DNA of 64,000 nt from Bin87 sp965261195 (GCA_965261195.1 OZ253455.1:2480001-2544000), one strand, 5' to 3'. Shown: positions 36,096 through 45,718, numbered from the stretch's first letter. Notes: generated by a model not told the origin, from the sequence alone. Translations and numbers: made by a program.

Positions 36096-37601
36096 CTAGT
36101 TATCTCCGGGTGCGCCGGCCGGGGCGTCTTGACGTTCCACGGTTGGGGCCAGAGGAGTTGTGTTACGGGTGCCCAGCGCTCGGATCAACGAGATGACCGC
36201 CCCCAAGGTTAGGACGCAACCCATCAGCAGGAACGCCCAACGGAGTCCCGCGACAAAGGCGGTGGAAACGCTGGGGTTTACGGCGTCCAGTTTCGGCTCC
36301 ACTCCGTAAGCGGCCATCGTCGACACAACGACGGTGGTGGCGACGGCCACGCTGACCACGTTGGCCGAATTGCGGACCAGTTGCGTCAAGGCGGACACGA
36401 CACCGTAGCGGCTGCGGTCCACCACGCTGATTATGCTGCTGCTATTGGGGCTGTTGAACAACCCGGTTCCACAGCTTTGCATCATCATCGTGCCGATTAT
36501 CAACCAAATTGGCGATCGTTCGGTCAGTGCGAACGCCAGCACGAAGGAGCCGGCGGCGGTCAACGATATGCCCCCGATGGTAAATGCCTGCCAGCCAAAC
36601 CGATCTGATAATCGCCCGGTCAGTGGACCGAGCACCACCATGCACAGCGCGGCCGGAATCATCATCAGTCCGACTTGCTCCGGCGCGTAGGACAACACCC
36701 TTTGCAGGTAGAAGGGCATCATAAATCGCACCGACGATGTGCCAAAGAACGCTATCCAACCCGCGGCAATGCCCATCCCAAAAATGCGGTTAGCGAACAG
36801 CCGGAGTTCCAGCATCGGTGATTTGAACCGCAGTTCCCACCAAATGAACGCGGAGGTCATCACCACAACCGCCAGACCGCCGCCGATTACCACCGGAGAA
36901 GTCCAGCCGAATCCATTGCCGTTGCCGACCACCACCAGCATGACCAGCAGGATTACCCCGGACAGGCCGGCGCCAATCCAGTCGAACGCTCCGGGCTGGC
37001 CTCTCCGATTGGGTCCGGTATTGGGCGCCCGTTCCAGTAGCAGCCAAGCGAAGATGAGCACGATGATTCCGGTGGGTACGTTGACGAAAAACACCCACTG
37101 CCAGCCCAGCCAGGCGACCAGGAATCCACCCATGGCCGGCCCGGCGATGGCGCCCAAACCAACCACGCTAAGGTGCGTGCCCAATGCCTTGCCGCGTTCG
37201 GAGTCCGGGAATGCGGCGATGAACATTCCCATCCCGCAGCCCTGCACCATGCCGGATCCGATACCTTGCAGCACACGAAAACCGATCAGGATTCCCAGAT
37301 CGGGAGCAAAGGTAGCTCCCAACGAACCCACGACGAATATGCTGGTGCCGGCGACGTAGACCTGACGCCGGCCAATCACGTCGCCCAAACGCCCCATCGG
37401 CAACAGCAGCACACTGATAGTCAGGGCGTATGCAATGACCACCCACTGCACCGACGACAGGTTGGCGTCAAGATGCTCTTCAATCTGGGGCAACGCGATG
37501 AGGACGCTGCCGTGGTCAATTACCGAGAAGAAAGTGCCGGTGGCTACGATCCAGAAGACCCACCACTTGTAGTGCCGGCTGTTGGTGATGCGTTGGATCA
37601 A
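36096..37601 (-). CDS. MFS transporter, DHA2 (EmrB/QacA-like)
   Basis: 501 residues, 14 membrane helices predicted by hydrophobicity. DHGSVLIALPQIEEHL matches motif C, LPMGRLGDVIGRRQVYV matches motif A and RVLQGIGSGMVQGCG follows. It is a close paralogue of the protein encoded at 26180-27658, with the same unusual histidine in DHGS. Probable drug or metabolite exporter. It is convergent with the LLM enzyme gene and separated from the next MFS gene by the second copy of the 114-bp element. Confidence 0.85.
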   Translation of the reverse strand: MIQRITNSRHYKWWVFWIVATGTFFSVIDHGSVLIALPQIEEHLDANLSSVQWVVIAYALTISVLLLPMGRLGDVIGRRQVYVAGTSIFVVGSLGATFAPDLGILIGFRVLQGIGSGMVQGCGMGMFIAAFPDSERGKALGTHLSVVGLGAIAGPAMGGFLVAWLGWQWVFFVNVPTGIIVLIFAWLLLERAPNTGPNRRGQPGAFDWIGAGLSGVILLVMLVVVGNGNGFGWTSPVVIGGGLAVVVMTSAFIWWELRFKSPMLELRLFANRIFGMGIAAGWIAFFGTSSVRFMMPFYLQRVLSYAPEQVGLMMIPAALCMVVLGPLTGRLSDRFGWQAFTIGGISLTAAGSFVLAFALTERSPIWLIIGTMMMQSCGTGLFNSPNSSSIISVVDRSRYGVVSALTQLVRNSANVVSVAVATTVVVSTMAAYGVEPKLDAVNPSVSTAFVAGLRWAFLLMGCVLTLGAVISLIRALGTRNTTPLAPTVERQDAPAGAPGDN

Positions 37602-37700
37602 GTCGAAGCCCGTCTGAAGTTACGGTCGTGCCGGCGATTGCCGCCTCAGCCGTACCATGATACTCCCTTACCCTGCCTATGCAAGCCATAGTGCAGCCGT

Positions 37701-37814
37701 GTAACTGTTCACGTTTGAGGGGACGAAAACGGTTTGCGGTGGAATTTACGTGCTTGGTTCCCCCTCCACAAGAGGCCGAATAGTCCGCAGATCCCCTCAA
37801 GTCTGAACAGTTAC
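37701..37814 (+). mobile_element. 114-bp non-autonomous element, copy 2
   Basis: Same ends and same length as at 4801-4914, with internal differences. The flanks are GCAGCCGT (37693-37700) and GCAGCCGG (37815-37822), a target duplication with one later change. It lies between two MFS genes and disrupts neither. Confidence 0.9.
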
Positions 37815-37859
37815 GCAGCCGGTTTGGTTGAGAAGACGATCCTCACGAGCGGGTGTTCG

Positions 37860-39086
37860 TCAGGGCAAACGCCGTACCCGGCCCAGAGCGGCGATACAGA
37901 CGAGGGCCAGGGCCAGCCCCAGCGCGCCTACAATCGCAATCGCCGTTACCGGAGAAGTGGCGTCCGACAGCAGCCCCACGGCCAGGCTCGCCACTACCAG
38001 AAAGCCGCGATCAAAACTTTGCAAACTCGTCAACCGGCCACGCAGGTTGTCCGGGGCGAGGGTCTGTATGAGGGTGCCGCGAGTAGTGCGGAAAACTGCC
38101 TGGCTAAAAGCCATTGCCGCGATGACGATGAATGCCAACGCCATCCAATGGGAATAGGCGAATATCAACAGGCATATAGAGCTCGCCACCGCCGCGCCCA
38201 GCACCACTTTTCCTTTCGTGAAAACGAAACCGAAGGATGCCATGAATAACGCGGCCAGAAAACCGCCGACGCCGGTTACCGACAGTAGATACCCTCCGAC
38301 ACGAGCGTCGCGCATTAGCACATCGGTGGTGAACACCGGGAAAAGAAACCAGGCGGGATGGAGGATGATGTTTGGTATCACCGACAGAATCATCAACTGG
38401 AACAGTCCGCGCTCGCCGCTCCAGATGTAACGCAACCCCTCAACCATGTTGCCGATCAGAGATCCCCTCGCCCGGGAGGCGCCGGGCAGGAAATAGGGTG
38501 TTTTCAAGCGCAGTATCATCAATACGTTGGCGAGATACAGGCCGGCTTCGATGGTGAAATTCCAGAAGAAGCCCAGGGTGAAAATCAGAATGCCGCCGAT
38601 AAATGGGCCCACTATCCTGGTTCCGGTAATCGTCAATACGTTGGCGGCCAGAGCATTGCCGAGCATTTCGCGGGGAACCGTGCCCGCGATCAGCGACTGA
38701 CGCATCGGCTGCGTCATGGAGTGGCAGGTACCCGCCAGAATGACGTACAGATACGCGTGCCAGACTGCCACCCGTCCCGAAAGCACCAGCAGTGCAAAGG
38801 AAATGGCCAACCCCGCCATCACAACTTGTAGAGCGATGACCAGCTTCCGACGGTCGAATCGGTCGCTCAGTACACCACCCAGAGGGCCGAAGACCAGACC
38901 GGGCAAGGTGTTGATGCCGCCTACTGTCACCACCAACAGCCCGGCAACGCTGGAACCTTCAGACAGTTCGCGCACCAGCCAGCCCACGCTCAGCAGTTGC
39001 AGCCACTGAGCATTGTTGGCGAAGAAATTGCCGATCCAGAGCAGGCGGTAATTCCTGTAACCTAACCATGCGTCCAGCGTATGCAA
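37860..39086 (-). CDS. MFS transporter (MFS_3/EntS-like)
   Basis: 408 residues, about 12 membrane helices. It opens LGYRNYRLLWIGNFFANNAQWLQLLSVGWLV, and the cytoplasmic loop reads GVLSDRFDRRKLVIA (about 75-90), the MFS motif A of this group. It is very similar in layout to the next gene (39318-40559), including the YRxFRLLW and AQWLQLLS segments, so the two are tandem paralogues. Export of a siderophore-like or other small molecule is the likely role. No ligand can be inferred. Confidence 0.8.
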   Translation of the reverse strand: MHTLDAWLGYRNYRLLWIGNFFANNAQWLQLLSVGWLVRELSEGSSVAGLLVVTVGGINTLPGLVFGPLGGVLSDRFDRRKLVIALQVVMAGLAISFALLVLSGRVAVWHAYLYVILAGTCHSMTQPMRQSLIAGTVPREMLGNALAANVLTITGTRIVGPFIGGILIFTLGFFWNFTIEAGLYLANVLMILRLKTPYFLPGASRARGSLIGNMVEGLRYIWSGERGLFQLMILSVIPNIILHPAWFLFPVFTTDVLMRDARVGGYLLSVTGVGGFLAALFMASFGFVFTKGKVVLGAAVASSICLLIFAYSHWMALAFIVIAAMAFSQAVFRTTRGTLIQTLAPDNLRGRLTSLQSFDRGFLVVASLAVGLLSDATSPVTAIAIVGALGLALALVCIAALGRVRRLP

Positions 39087-39317
39087 ACGCGGAATTGAGG
39101 GGACGCGGAAAATGATGCTTCCTCCCGAGTCACACCGGCCGAGTTGCGCCGGCAGGTCGGCGAGGTTGCGCAGGGGCCAGCACCGAACCAGTAGGCATTT
39201 TGCCCCGCGTCACCAAAACAGTCAATGCTGTTGAGCCGATGGTATCAACCAGGCCGATACACTTAGGCCAATACACTGCCCGGCGGGACGCTAACGCACT
39301 CGCGCCCCGAGTGGGTT

Positions 39318-40559
39318 CTACGGCAAGGCGCGCACTCGCCGGAGCACGGCGACGCAAAGCATGGTCGCTGCCAGCCCCAAGCCGCCCAGGGTGAGTATGG
39401 CGATAGATGCCGAAGTGGAGTCGGCCAGCATTCCCACCAGCACGCTGATTCCGGTTAGGAATGCGCGCTCGTAGGCCAGCACGCTCATGGTGCGGGCGCG
39501 GAATCGGTCGGGCACTATGGTTAGCACGACGGCTCCCTGCGTGGTGCGGAAGTAGGCCTGAAACATCGACATCAGCGCCAGGAACACCAGCGCCGCCGGC
39601 AGCCACGATGAGAACGCAAATATCATCGTGCAGATGGAACTTATTGCCGCGGTGGCCAGCAAGATGTAACCCTTGCGGAAGGGGAACCCGAAGGATGCGA
39701 TGGCAAGGGTTGCAATCAGGCCGCCCACACCGGTAACCGACAACAGGTAGCCGCCCATATTGACATCTGCCATCAATACCTGGGCGGTGAACAGTGGGAG
39801 CAGGAACCAAACCGGATGCAGTATTGTGTTGGGGACAACGGACAGCACCATGATTTCCAAAATCTCGCGTTGATCTCTCCAGAGGTGCATGATCCCGTCT
39901 CGGAAGTCGGCGAAGGGGGTGAATCGCCGCCGCTCGGCATCCGGCAGATGCGAGCTATATGGCATCTTCATGGGCAGCAGCAGTAGAACAACCGCGAGGT
40001 AAAGCGTGCCCTCCAGCGCGAAGTTCCAGAAGAATCCCAGGTAGAAGATGAGCAAGCCACCTACGAACGGCCCGAAGATGCGTGTGCCCGTTATGGTGAA
40101 CACGTTGATGGCGTAAGCGTTGACCACAGCCTCTCGCGGCACCACGTTGGAAACCAGCACCTGCTGCATCGGTTGGGATATTGCCAGGCACACGCCGGAA
40201 ATGATTACGTAAGCATAGGCGTGCCAGGCACGGATGAAATCGCTGGCGACCAGCAAGGCGAAAGAGAATGCCAGCGCTGCGCTGAATGTCTGCACCGCCA
40301 TGACCAGCTTGCGACGGTCGAGTCGGTCGCCGAGCACACCGGTGAGCGGATTGACCAACAGCATCGGCAAAGTGTTGATCGCGCCGACCGATACGACTAG
40401 CAAACCGCCGATCAGGGAACCCTCTGACAGGGATTTCACCAACCAGCCGATGCTGAGTAGTTGCAGCCACTGGGCGGTATTGCCGGCATAGTTCGCCAGC
40501 CAAAGCAGCCGGAAGTCCCGGTATGCCAGCCACGCATCCAGCGTGTGCAGGCGGGGCAA
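39318..40559 (-). CDS. MFS transporter (MFS_3/EntS-like), tandem paralogue
   Basis: 413 residues, about 12 helices. Starts LHTLDAWLAYRDFRLLWLANYAGNTAQWLQLLSIGW, almost the same opening as its downstream neighbour, and has motif A as GVLGDRLDRRKLVMA (about 77-92). The 230 bases between the two genes hold no ORF that I trust, so the second gene may share its transcript. The upstream 287 bases (40560-40846) separate it from the divergent DUF1800 gene and hold two adjacent TATGAT-like boxes near 40770. Confidence 0.8.
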   Translation of the reverse strand: MPRLHTLDAWLAYRDFRLLWLANYAGNTAQWLQLLSIGWLVKSLSEGSLIGGLLVVSVGAINTLPMLLVNPLTGVLGDRLDRRKLVMAVQTFSAALAFSFALLVASDFIRAWHAYAYVIISGVCLAISQPMQQVLVSNVVPREAVVNAYAINVFTITGTRIFGPFVGGLLIFYLGFFWNFALEGTLYLAVVLLLLPMKMPYSSHLPDAERRRFTPFADFRDGIMHLWRDQREILEIMVLSVVPNTILHPVWFLLPLFTAQVLMADVNMGGYLLSVTGVGGLIATLAIASFGFPFRKGYILLATAAISSICTMIFAFSSWLPAALVFLALMSMFQAYFRTTQGAVVLTIVPDRFRARTMSVLAYERAFLTGISVLVGMLADSTSASIAILTLGGLGLAATMLCVAVLRRVRALP

Positions 40560-40846
40560 TCTTCGTGAGGAACGGATGGGCTCGGCCTTTGGGGAGTCAG
40601 TTGCGAGGAAAGGTACGTGAGGCGCAACCTCTGCGTAACGTCAACAACATATTGGGACTGACGCCCGGATGTTGTCAACTCAAAAAACATGACTGAGATT
40701 GACGCGTTCCCCGGCGAGGTCGACCACCCATCCCACCACGGAATTTCCGAACGGGTTTCAGTGTCCGCTATGATATGATTACGATGCGCCGGCCGAGTGC
40801 AAACTTGATTGGCGAAGTCGGTTGACAGCTTCAGGAGGTTACCAGA

Positions 40847-42298
40847 ATGACCATCACAGATGAGGTATTTGCCACCTCATTTCGCGGCCAGGATACCGAC
40901 CGCGCCCTGCTGGCCCACCTGTTGCGTCGGGCTGGCTTTGGCGCCACGCCGGCCGAGTTGGAAACCCACTGCTCCAGGGGCTACGCCGCAACGGTGGAAT
41001 GGCTGCTGCATCCCAAGATGCAACCAGGGTTGGATGAAGATATTATCGAGCGGTATTACATCGACTGGAAGGAAAGCCGCAACATCGAAGGCGCTCTCAC
41101 CGAAACCGTATACCGGATGAACGGCAACGCCGGAACGCGTCCGTTGCAGGAAAAAGTTGCGCTGTTCTGGCACGGAGTGTTCGCCACCGGATTGGCCAAA
41201 GTCCTGCACGAGAAAACCATGCTCAACCAGATCGACCTGTTCCGGGAATACGGATTGGGCAGCTTCAGGGATTTGCTGGCGCATCTAGCCCGCGACCCGG
41301 CGATGATTTTCTGGCTGGATAACAACTTCAATCACAAGGATGCCATCAACGAGAATTGGGGTCGGGAATTGCTCGAACTGTTCTCAATGGGCGTGGGCAG
41401 GGACGGACAACCCAATTACACAGAAGAGGATGTGCAGGAAGCGGCCCGCGCCTTCACCGGCTGGACCATTGACGATGACAATGTGGCGAGCATTCCCTAC
41501 GGGAAAACACCCTGGCGATTCCGCTACGACCCCGCCGACCACGACGATGGGCTCAAGACTTTTCTCGGTGAAACCGGTGCGTTCGACGGCGATGACATCG
41601 TTGACATAATCTGCCGGCAGCCGGCCACCGCGCGGTTCATCAGCCGCCACTTGTACAACTTCTTTGTCGCCGACGACGTGCCGGTTCCCGCCTGGCAAAA
41701 CACGCCGCCAGCCGACCCTGAGGCCATCGCCGCGCTAGAAGCGGAATACTTCCGTTCCGGTTACGACGTCCGGTCGATGCTGCGCCTGCTGTTCACTGCC
41801 GACTTTTTCAAGTCGAAGACCGCCCGATTCGCGCGGGTTAAGTGTCCGGCAGAGGTGGTGGTAAGCACCTTGCACCTGGCCGGAAGCCTGAAGTTTCCGG
41901 AGGTCGGCGTGATGGGTGTTGCGCTGGAGTGTCGCTACATGAACCAGGACCTGCTCAACCCGCCATCGGTGGAGGGCTGGCACACTGGCAAGGAATGGAT
42001 CGACAGCGGCAGCATGGTCGAGCGCATCAACTTCGTTGCCGACGAACTCGGAAATGCCGACCATCCCGGCATTCGCGCCATTGTCGATCACCTGCTGAAC
42101 CAGGGTTTGACGCTATCCCCGGCTAACATTGTGGACGGCTGTCTGGATCTGCTGGGTTGTTATGCGCTCCGGGACGAAAATCGGGAGGCGCTTATTGTGC
42201 AGGCCGGCGAGGCGCTGGAGAGTGGGGCCGGCGTGGAACCCGTCATCCTCAATACTTTGCGAATGATTGGTTCAACGCGGGAGTACCAGTTTGCATAG
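40847..42298 (+). CDS. DUF1800 family protein
   Basis: 483 residues with the DUF1800 hallmarks: LLAHLLRRAGFGATPAELE (about 20-38), the RPLQEKVALFWHGVFAT segment (about 97-113), NENWGRELLELFSMGVG (about 165-181) and YTEEDVQEAARAFTGW (about 188-203). DUF1800 genes normally sit beside a DUF1501 gene, and the pair is thought to act on secreted polymers. No DUF1501 partner is here, and no signal peptide is visible, both unusual. A strong AGGAGG ribosome-binding site precedes the ATG. The next gene, PaREP1-like, starts 15 bases after the stop, so this is the first gene of a three-gene unit. Confidence 0.85.
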   Translation: MTITDEVFATSFRGQDTDRALLAHLLRRAGFGATPAELETHCSRGYAATVEWLLHPKMQPGLDEDIIERYYIDWKESRNIEGALTETVYRMNGNAGTRPLQEKVALFWHGVFATGLAKVLHEKTMLNQIDLFREYGLGSFRDLLAHLARDPAMIFWLDNNFNHKDAINENWGRELLELFSMGVGRDGQPNYTEEDVQEAARAFTGWTIDDDNVASIPYGKTPWRFRYDPADHDDGLKTFLGETGAFDGDDIVDIICRQPATARFISRHLYNFFVADDVPVPAWQNTPPADPEAIAALEAEYFRSGYDVRSMLRLLFTADFFKSKTARFARVKCPAEVVVSTLHLAGSLKFPEVGVMGVALECRYMNQDLLNPPSVEGWHTGKEWIDSGSMVERINFVADELGNADHPGIRAIVDHLLNQGLTLSPANIVDGCLDLLGCYALRDENREALIVQAGEALESGAGVEPVILNTLRMIGSTREYQFA

Positions 42299-42313
42299 AG
42301 GGAGTATCTCCTG

Positions 42314-42790
42314 ATGACGACCCCGGTTTTTACTACGCAGCAGGTTGAGGGAGCCATACGCCACGGGATGCGCGGTGACCGTCAGCGTTACGAACTTGAT
42401 GCCGGCGATGCCGGACAAAAGAACGCCACCTACGGGGATAACCTGGCGCACTACCGGAACGTGGCGCAAAAATGCCTGAGTGAAGGCGACTACCGGCAGG
42501 CGGCGGAAAAGTCCTGGGGCACCTACGCCCAAACCATCAAAGCGACTTGCGCCGGCTATGGGATTAGAGTATCCACGCACAGGAACATACTCAGCGTGGC
42601 CCAAGCGCTTACAGCGCTCGCTGGTGGAGCGGACGCTTCCGCCTCTGACACGCTCCGCAGAGGTTTCACGTCCGCCAGAAGCCTGCACCAGCACTTTTAT
42701 GAAAATGACTTGGAAGATGCGGAAGTGGAGCAGTCGGTGGAAGAAGTGATAGAGGCTATCGGCCTGCTGCAAACGCTGTTTCACGTATGA
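42314..42790 (+). CDS. PaREP1/HEPN-like protein
   Basis: 158 residues. The core LSEGDYRQAAEKSWGTYAQTIKAT (read in parts: GDYRQAAEKSWG and YAQTIKA, about 57-78) is the same helical signature as in the protein at 21426-21782. About 40 extra residues precede it. A later STHRNILSVAQALTAL segment corresponds to the paralogue's SHRHLFTAV. The stop codon overlaps the start of the following acyl-CoA-dehydrogenase-like gene (ATGA). HEPN folds often act on RNA or nucleotides; here the role is unknown. Confidence 0.65.
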   Translation: MTTPVFTTQQVEGAIRHGMRGDRQRYELDAGDAGQKNATYGDNLAHYRNVAQKCLSEGDYRQAAEKSWGTYAQTIKATCAGYGIRVSTHRNILSVAQALTALAGGADASASDTLRRGFTSARSLHQHFYENDLEDAEVEQSVEEVIEAIGLLQTLFHV

Positions 42791-43995
42791 CGATTCGCCT
42801 AGAGCCGATACCGTCCGCCGCGGCCCGAGTGATGAGCGACGGACAGCGGGCGCTGGTTGATACCGCTGACCGGCTGGCTGTTGATCGCTTCGCCGCCCGC
42901 GCCGCCGGCTACGATGCGGCGGCGGAGTTTCCCACCGAGAACTACGTTGACCTGCATGATGCGGGACTGCTGGCTCTGCGCGTGCCCGTCGAGTACGGAG
43001 GACACGGCGTCAGCCCGTTGACCTTCGCAATGTGCATTTTGGCGGTAGCGCGCGGTTGTCCCTCAACCGCGTTGACGCTCACCATGCACACCAATGTGCT
43101 GGGTTCATTCGTAGCCGGACTGGGGACGCCCGAGCAATGCTGGCGCTATTTCGGAGAAGCCGTCAAATTCGGCCGTCTCTTCGCCTCCATTACCAGCGAG
43201 CCCGGAGCATCCGCGCGGGAGCGGTTCGTCCTTTCAACCACGTTCACTCCGAACAGTTCTGGCGGATATCGGGTTGAGGGAGTGAAACATTTTTGCTCCC
43301 TGGCCGATGCCGCTGATTATTTCTTTGTGTCCGGTATCGTCCGTGGCAGTCCCGGAGGCGCTGACAATATCATTTCGGCAATGATTCCGGGCGATTCCAG
43401 CGGTGTATCCGTTACCGGCCAGTGGGACGCGGTGGGAATGCGAGCAACGGCCAGCCACAGCGTTAGCTACGATACCGAGGTGTCGGTTGACGAGGTGTTT
43501 GGCCCGCCGGGTCGCCTGTTGACCGCCGATTGGGGAAGTTTCTCGTTGGGGTATGCCGCGGTGTATCTGGGTATTGCCGAGGCGGCCTACGAGTACATCA
43601 CCGAGTATGCCAGCAGTCGGACCTGGACTCCGGACGGCGAAACCATCATCCACCACCCGACAACGCAGCGCGCCGTTGGCGAAATGAGCATCGCCATCCA
43701 GTCGGGTCGCTTGCTGCTGATTGACGCTGCGTTGACCGACCGCGCGGCGGATCCAGTGGCCGCAGTCCTGGCGGTGAATCGGGCCAAGCAGCATTGCGCT
43801 GAGGTTGGTGTAGCGGTGACCGATGCCGCGATGCGACTGGCTGGCGGAGGTGGGCTGCTGAAGTCGTCCCCGCTGGAGCGGTTTCGCCGGGATGCCCTGT
43901 CCGGCCCGGTGATGCCGCCATCCAACGACCGTTGCCTGGAAACCATCGGCAAGTTGGAATGTGGACTACCGGCGATTACCGTCGAATTGTCCTGA
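42787..43995 (+). CDS. Acyl-CoA dehydrogenase-like flavoprotein
   Basis: 402 residues. LLALRVPVEYGGHGVSPLTFAMCILAVARGCPSTALTL (key parts LRVPVEYGGHG and ARGCPSTA, about 58-95), SITSEPGASARE (about 133-144) and YRVEGVKHFCSLADAADYFFVSG (about 160-180) give the FAD-binding beta domain. The C-terminal helical domain has RLAGGGGLLKSSPLERFRRDALSGPVMPPSND, where the usual catalytic glutamate of fatty acyl-CoA dehydrogenases is not obvious. It overlaps the PaREP1-like gene by four bases, so both are made together. Likely oxidises or hydroxylates an unknown substrate. Confidence 0.8.
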   Translation: MTIRLEPIPSAAARVMSDGQRALVDTADRLAVDRFAARAAGYDAAAEFPTENYVDLHDAGLLALRVPVEYGGHGVSPLTFAMCILAVARGCPSTALTLTMHTNVLGSFVAGLGTPEQCWRYFGEAVKFGRLFASITSEPGASARERFVLSTTFTPNSSGGYRVEGVKHFCSLADAADYFFVSGIVRGSPGGADNIISAMIPGDSSGVSVTGQWDAVGMRATASHSVSYDTEVSVDEVFGPPGRLLTADWGSFSLGYAAVYLGIAEAAYEYITEYASSRTWTPDGETIIHHPTTQRAVGEMSIAIQSGRLLLIDAALTDRAADPVAAVLAVNRAKQHCAEVGVAVTDAAMRLAGGGGLLKSSPLERFRRDALSGPVMPPSNDRCLETIGKLECGLPAITVELS

Positions 43996-44023
43996 TAATC
44001 TGCCGCTGCACGAGGTTTGGGAA

Positions 44024-45043
44024 ATGACCACCGTTGTCGAATACCCGCGGTCCGTTGCTGGCCTGTACCAGTACCACGACGTGATCGGCCTGCTGTCGGG
44101 CGGCGGACCCGGATTCAGCGGCCCGGTTGCGGTGGCGCTGGGGCCGGATGGTTTGCTGCACGTCGCCAGTCGCGCCAATCCCAACCAGCCCGAAGCGGTG
44201 CGGGTAACGCGGTGTACCCTGGACGGCGATTACGTTGGCGAGTTCTGCGGTTGGTGGGAAGCGCCGGGCCAGTTCATCTGGACCACCGCCATTGCGTTTG
44301 GGCCGGACGGTAACCTGTATCTGTCTGATGAAAACACCCATCGGGTCAGCGTATTCACGCCGGAGGGAGAGTTTCTGCGCTACTGGGGAGAGTTCGGCGA
44401 TGGCCCGAGTCAGCTCAACCGGCCATCCGGCATCGCCTTTGAGCCGTCCGGATCTTTGCTCGTGGTGGACTCGTTGAATCACCGGGTGCAGCGTTTCACG
44501 TCAGACGGAACGTTAGTCGGTGCGTGGGGCGAACCCGGCGCAGGGGCCGGACAATTCCGAATGCCCTGGGGTGTCGCCGTCGATCAAACCGGCGACGTGT
44601 ACATCTCCGACTGGCGCAACGACCGGGTCCAGAAGTTCAATCCGGCAGGCAACGTGATTGCCGGATTTGACGGGCGCGACGGCGGAGACGGCTTCAGCCG
44701 CCCCAACGGTCTGGCCGTGGATGCCGAGGGGCGCATCTACGTGTGCGACTGGTGGAATGATCGGGTGCAGGTGCTGGATTCATCGGGTAGGGTCGTTGAC
44801 ACGCTGGCGGGCCATTCCGGTACGTCGAAATGGGCGCGGACGTTTCTGGATGCTAACCCCGATATTGAGGAGAAGCTGAACTCCGCGACGCAAAACGTCG
44901 AACTGAAGCGGCGTTTTTACCGACCGACGGCAGTTACCGTCAGCGACGACGGCCTGGTATTCGTGGCCGATTGCTATCGGCACCGAGTGCAAATTTACCG
45001 ACGATTGTACGATGGGCCGGGTGCTACAATGAGGCCAACCTAA
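44024..45043 (+). CDS. NHL-repeat beta-propeller protein
   Basis: 339 residues from the ATG at 44024, with GAGGTTTGGG upstream; an ORF start 21 codons earlier lies inside the flavoprotein gene. NHL repeats of the form GPSGIAF-x-PDG-x-L-YV-x-D-x-x-NHRV: FIWTTAIAFGPDGNLYLSDENTHRV (about 85-110), LNRPSGIAFEPSGSLLVVDSLNHRVQRF (about 130-158), FRMPWGVAVDQTGDVYISDWRNDRVQKF (about 178-205), and FSRPNGLAVDAEGRIYVCDWWNDRVQVL (about 225-250); only key positions N-H/D-R-V are claimed. No signal peptide. NHL propellers bind RNA, protein or sugar; here the ligand is unknown. Confidence 0.8.
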   Translation: MTTVVEYPRSVAGLYQYHDVIGLLSGGGPGFSGPVAVALGPDGLLHVASRANPNQPEAVRVTRCTLDGDYVGEFCGWWEAPGQFIWTTAIAFGPDGNLYLSDENTHRVSVFTPEGEFLRYWGEFGDGPSQLNRPSGIAFEPSGSLLVVDSLNHRVQRFTSDGTLVGAWGEPGAGAGQFRMPWGVAVDQTGDVYISDWRNDRVQKFNPAGNVIAGFDGRDGGDGFSRPNGLAVDAEGRIYVCDWWNDRVQVLDSSGRVVDTLAGHSGTSKWARTFLDANPDIEEKLNSATQNVELKRRFYRPTAVTVSDDGLVFVADCYRHRVQIYRRLYDGPGATMRPT

Positions 45044-45098
45044 CTCTGGCTGGATGGCCTCCATCATTGCTGAACCCCTACCTGGCAAGGAACCTACC

Positions 45099-45407
45099 AT
45101 GACTACTATCGCAGACCACACTCACCCCACCCAATGGGGCATCGGCAACATACTGGCCGTGGTGGGAATTACCGTTGTGGGGTTGGGAATCATTATCGCG
45201 TTGACCTTCAACGGCATTGGCGACAGTCGGATTGACTCGCTGCATACGAGAATGGATGCAGTGCAGCAAAATATGGCAGAGGTGCAAAAATCCCAAGTCA
45301 TGACGGAATACCGGATTGCGGCCATTGAGCTGGACGTTGCCGGTATGCGACGCGACATCACCGACATCAAAGAAACGCTGGCCCGTATTGAGGCGGCGCA
45401 GCGGTAG
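45099..45407 (+). CDS. Small protein with one membrane helix and coiled coil
   Basis: 102 residues from the ATG at 45099, behind AAGGAAC. Residues about 15-37 form one hydrophobic helix (NILAVVGITVVGLGIIIAL), followed by a heptad-rich coiled coil (DSLHTRMDAVQQNM ... RRDITDIKETLARIEAAQR) facing the cytoplasm or the exterior. This layout is common in small unnamed proteins of Chloroflexota. No function can be proposed. It may be cotranscribed with the following small gene. Confidence 0.55.
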   Translation: MTTIADHTHPTQWGIGNILAVVGITVVGLGIIIALTFNGIGDSRIDSLHTRMDAVQQNMAEVQKSQVMTEYRIAAIELDVAGMRRDITDIKETLARIEAAQR

Positions 45408-45456
45408 CAACGGCAGATGCGCCAAGCCGTAAGACTAAACGCAACAGGAGTTTATA

Positions 45457-45708
45457 ATGGGACGGCGCGAGATTAGCCCTGAGGACGCAGAGGCGTTCGG
45501 CAAGTGGATTTATCAGGAGAAAGTGCAGCCCACGCTTGATGAGGAGCCGATTGGGAGCTTTCTATCCTTCGATTTTGACAGCGAGGATTGGGAGCTGGAC
45601 GAGAGCCTGCTGAAAGCGGCACGACGGCTACGGGCGCGACGACCGGATGCAGATGTTTTCACCGTCCGCATCGGGTTCCCGGCGGCGTTCATTTCGTGGG
45701 GGCCGTAG
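45457..45708 (+). CDS. Small acidic protein upstream of a clan-AA protease remnant
   Basis: 83 residues, acidic, no membrane segment, no family recognised. An AGGAG ribosome-binding site lies before the ATG. The gene ends 10 bases before the start of the clan-AA aspartic protease frame. I recall that clan-AA DTGF proteases of this type are often preceded by a short gene of this size, so the two may form a functional pair such as an addiction module, but this is only an inference from position. Confidence 0.5.
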   Translation: MGRREISPEDAEAFGKWIYQEKVQPTLDEEPIGSFLSFDFDSEDWELDESLLKAARRLRARRPDADVFTVRIGFPAAFISWGP

Positions 45709-45718
45709 GGGGCAAACG

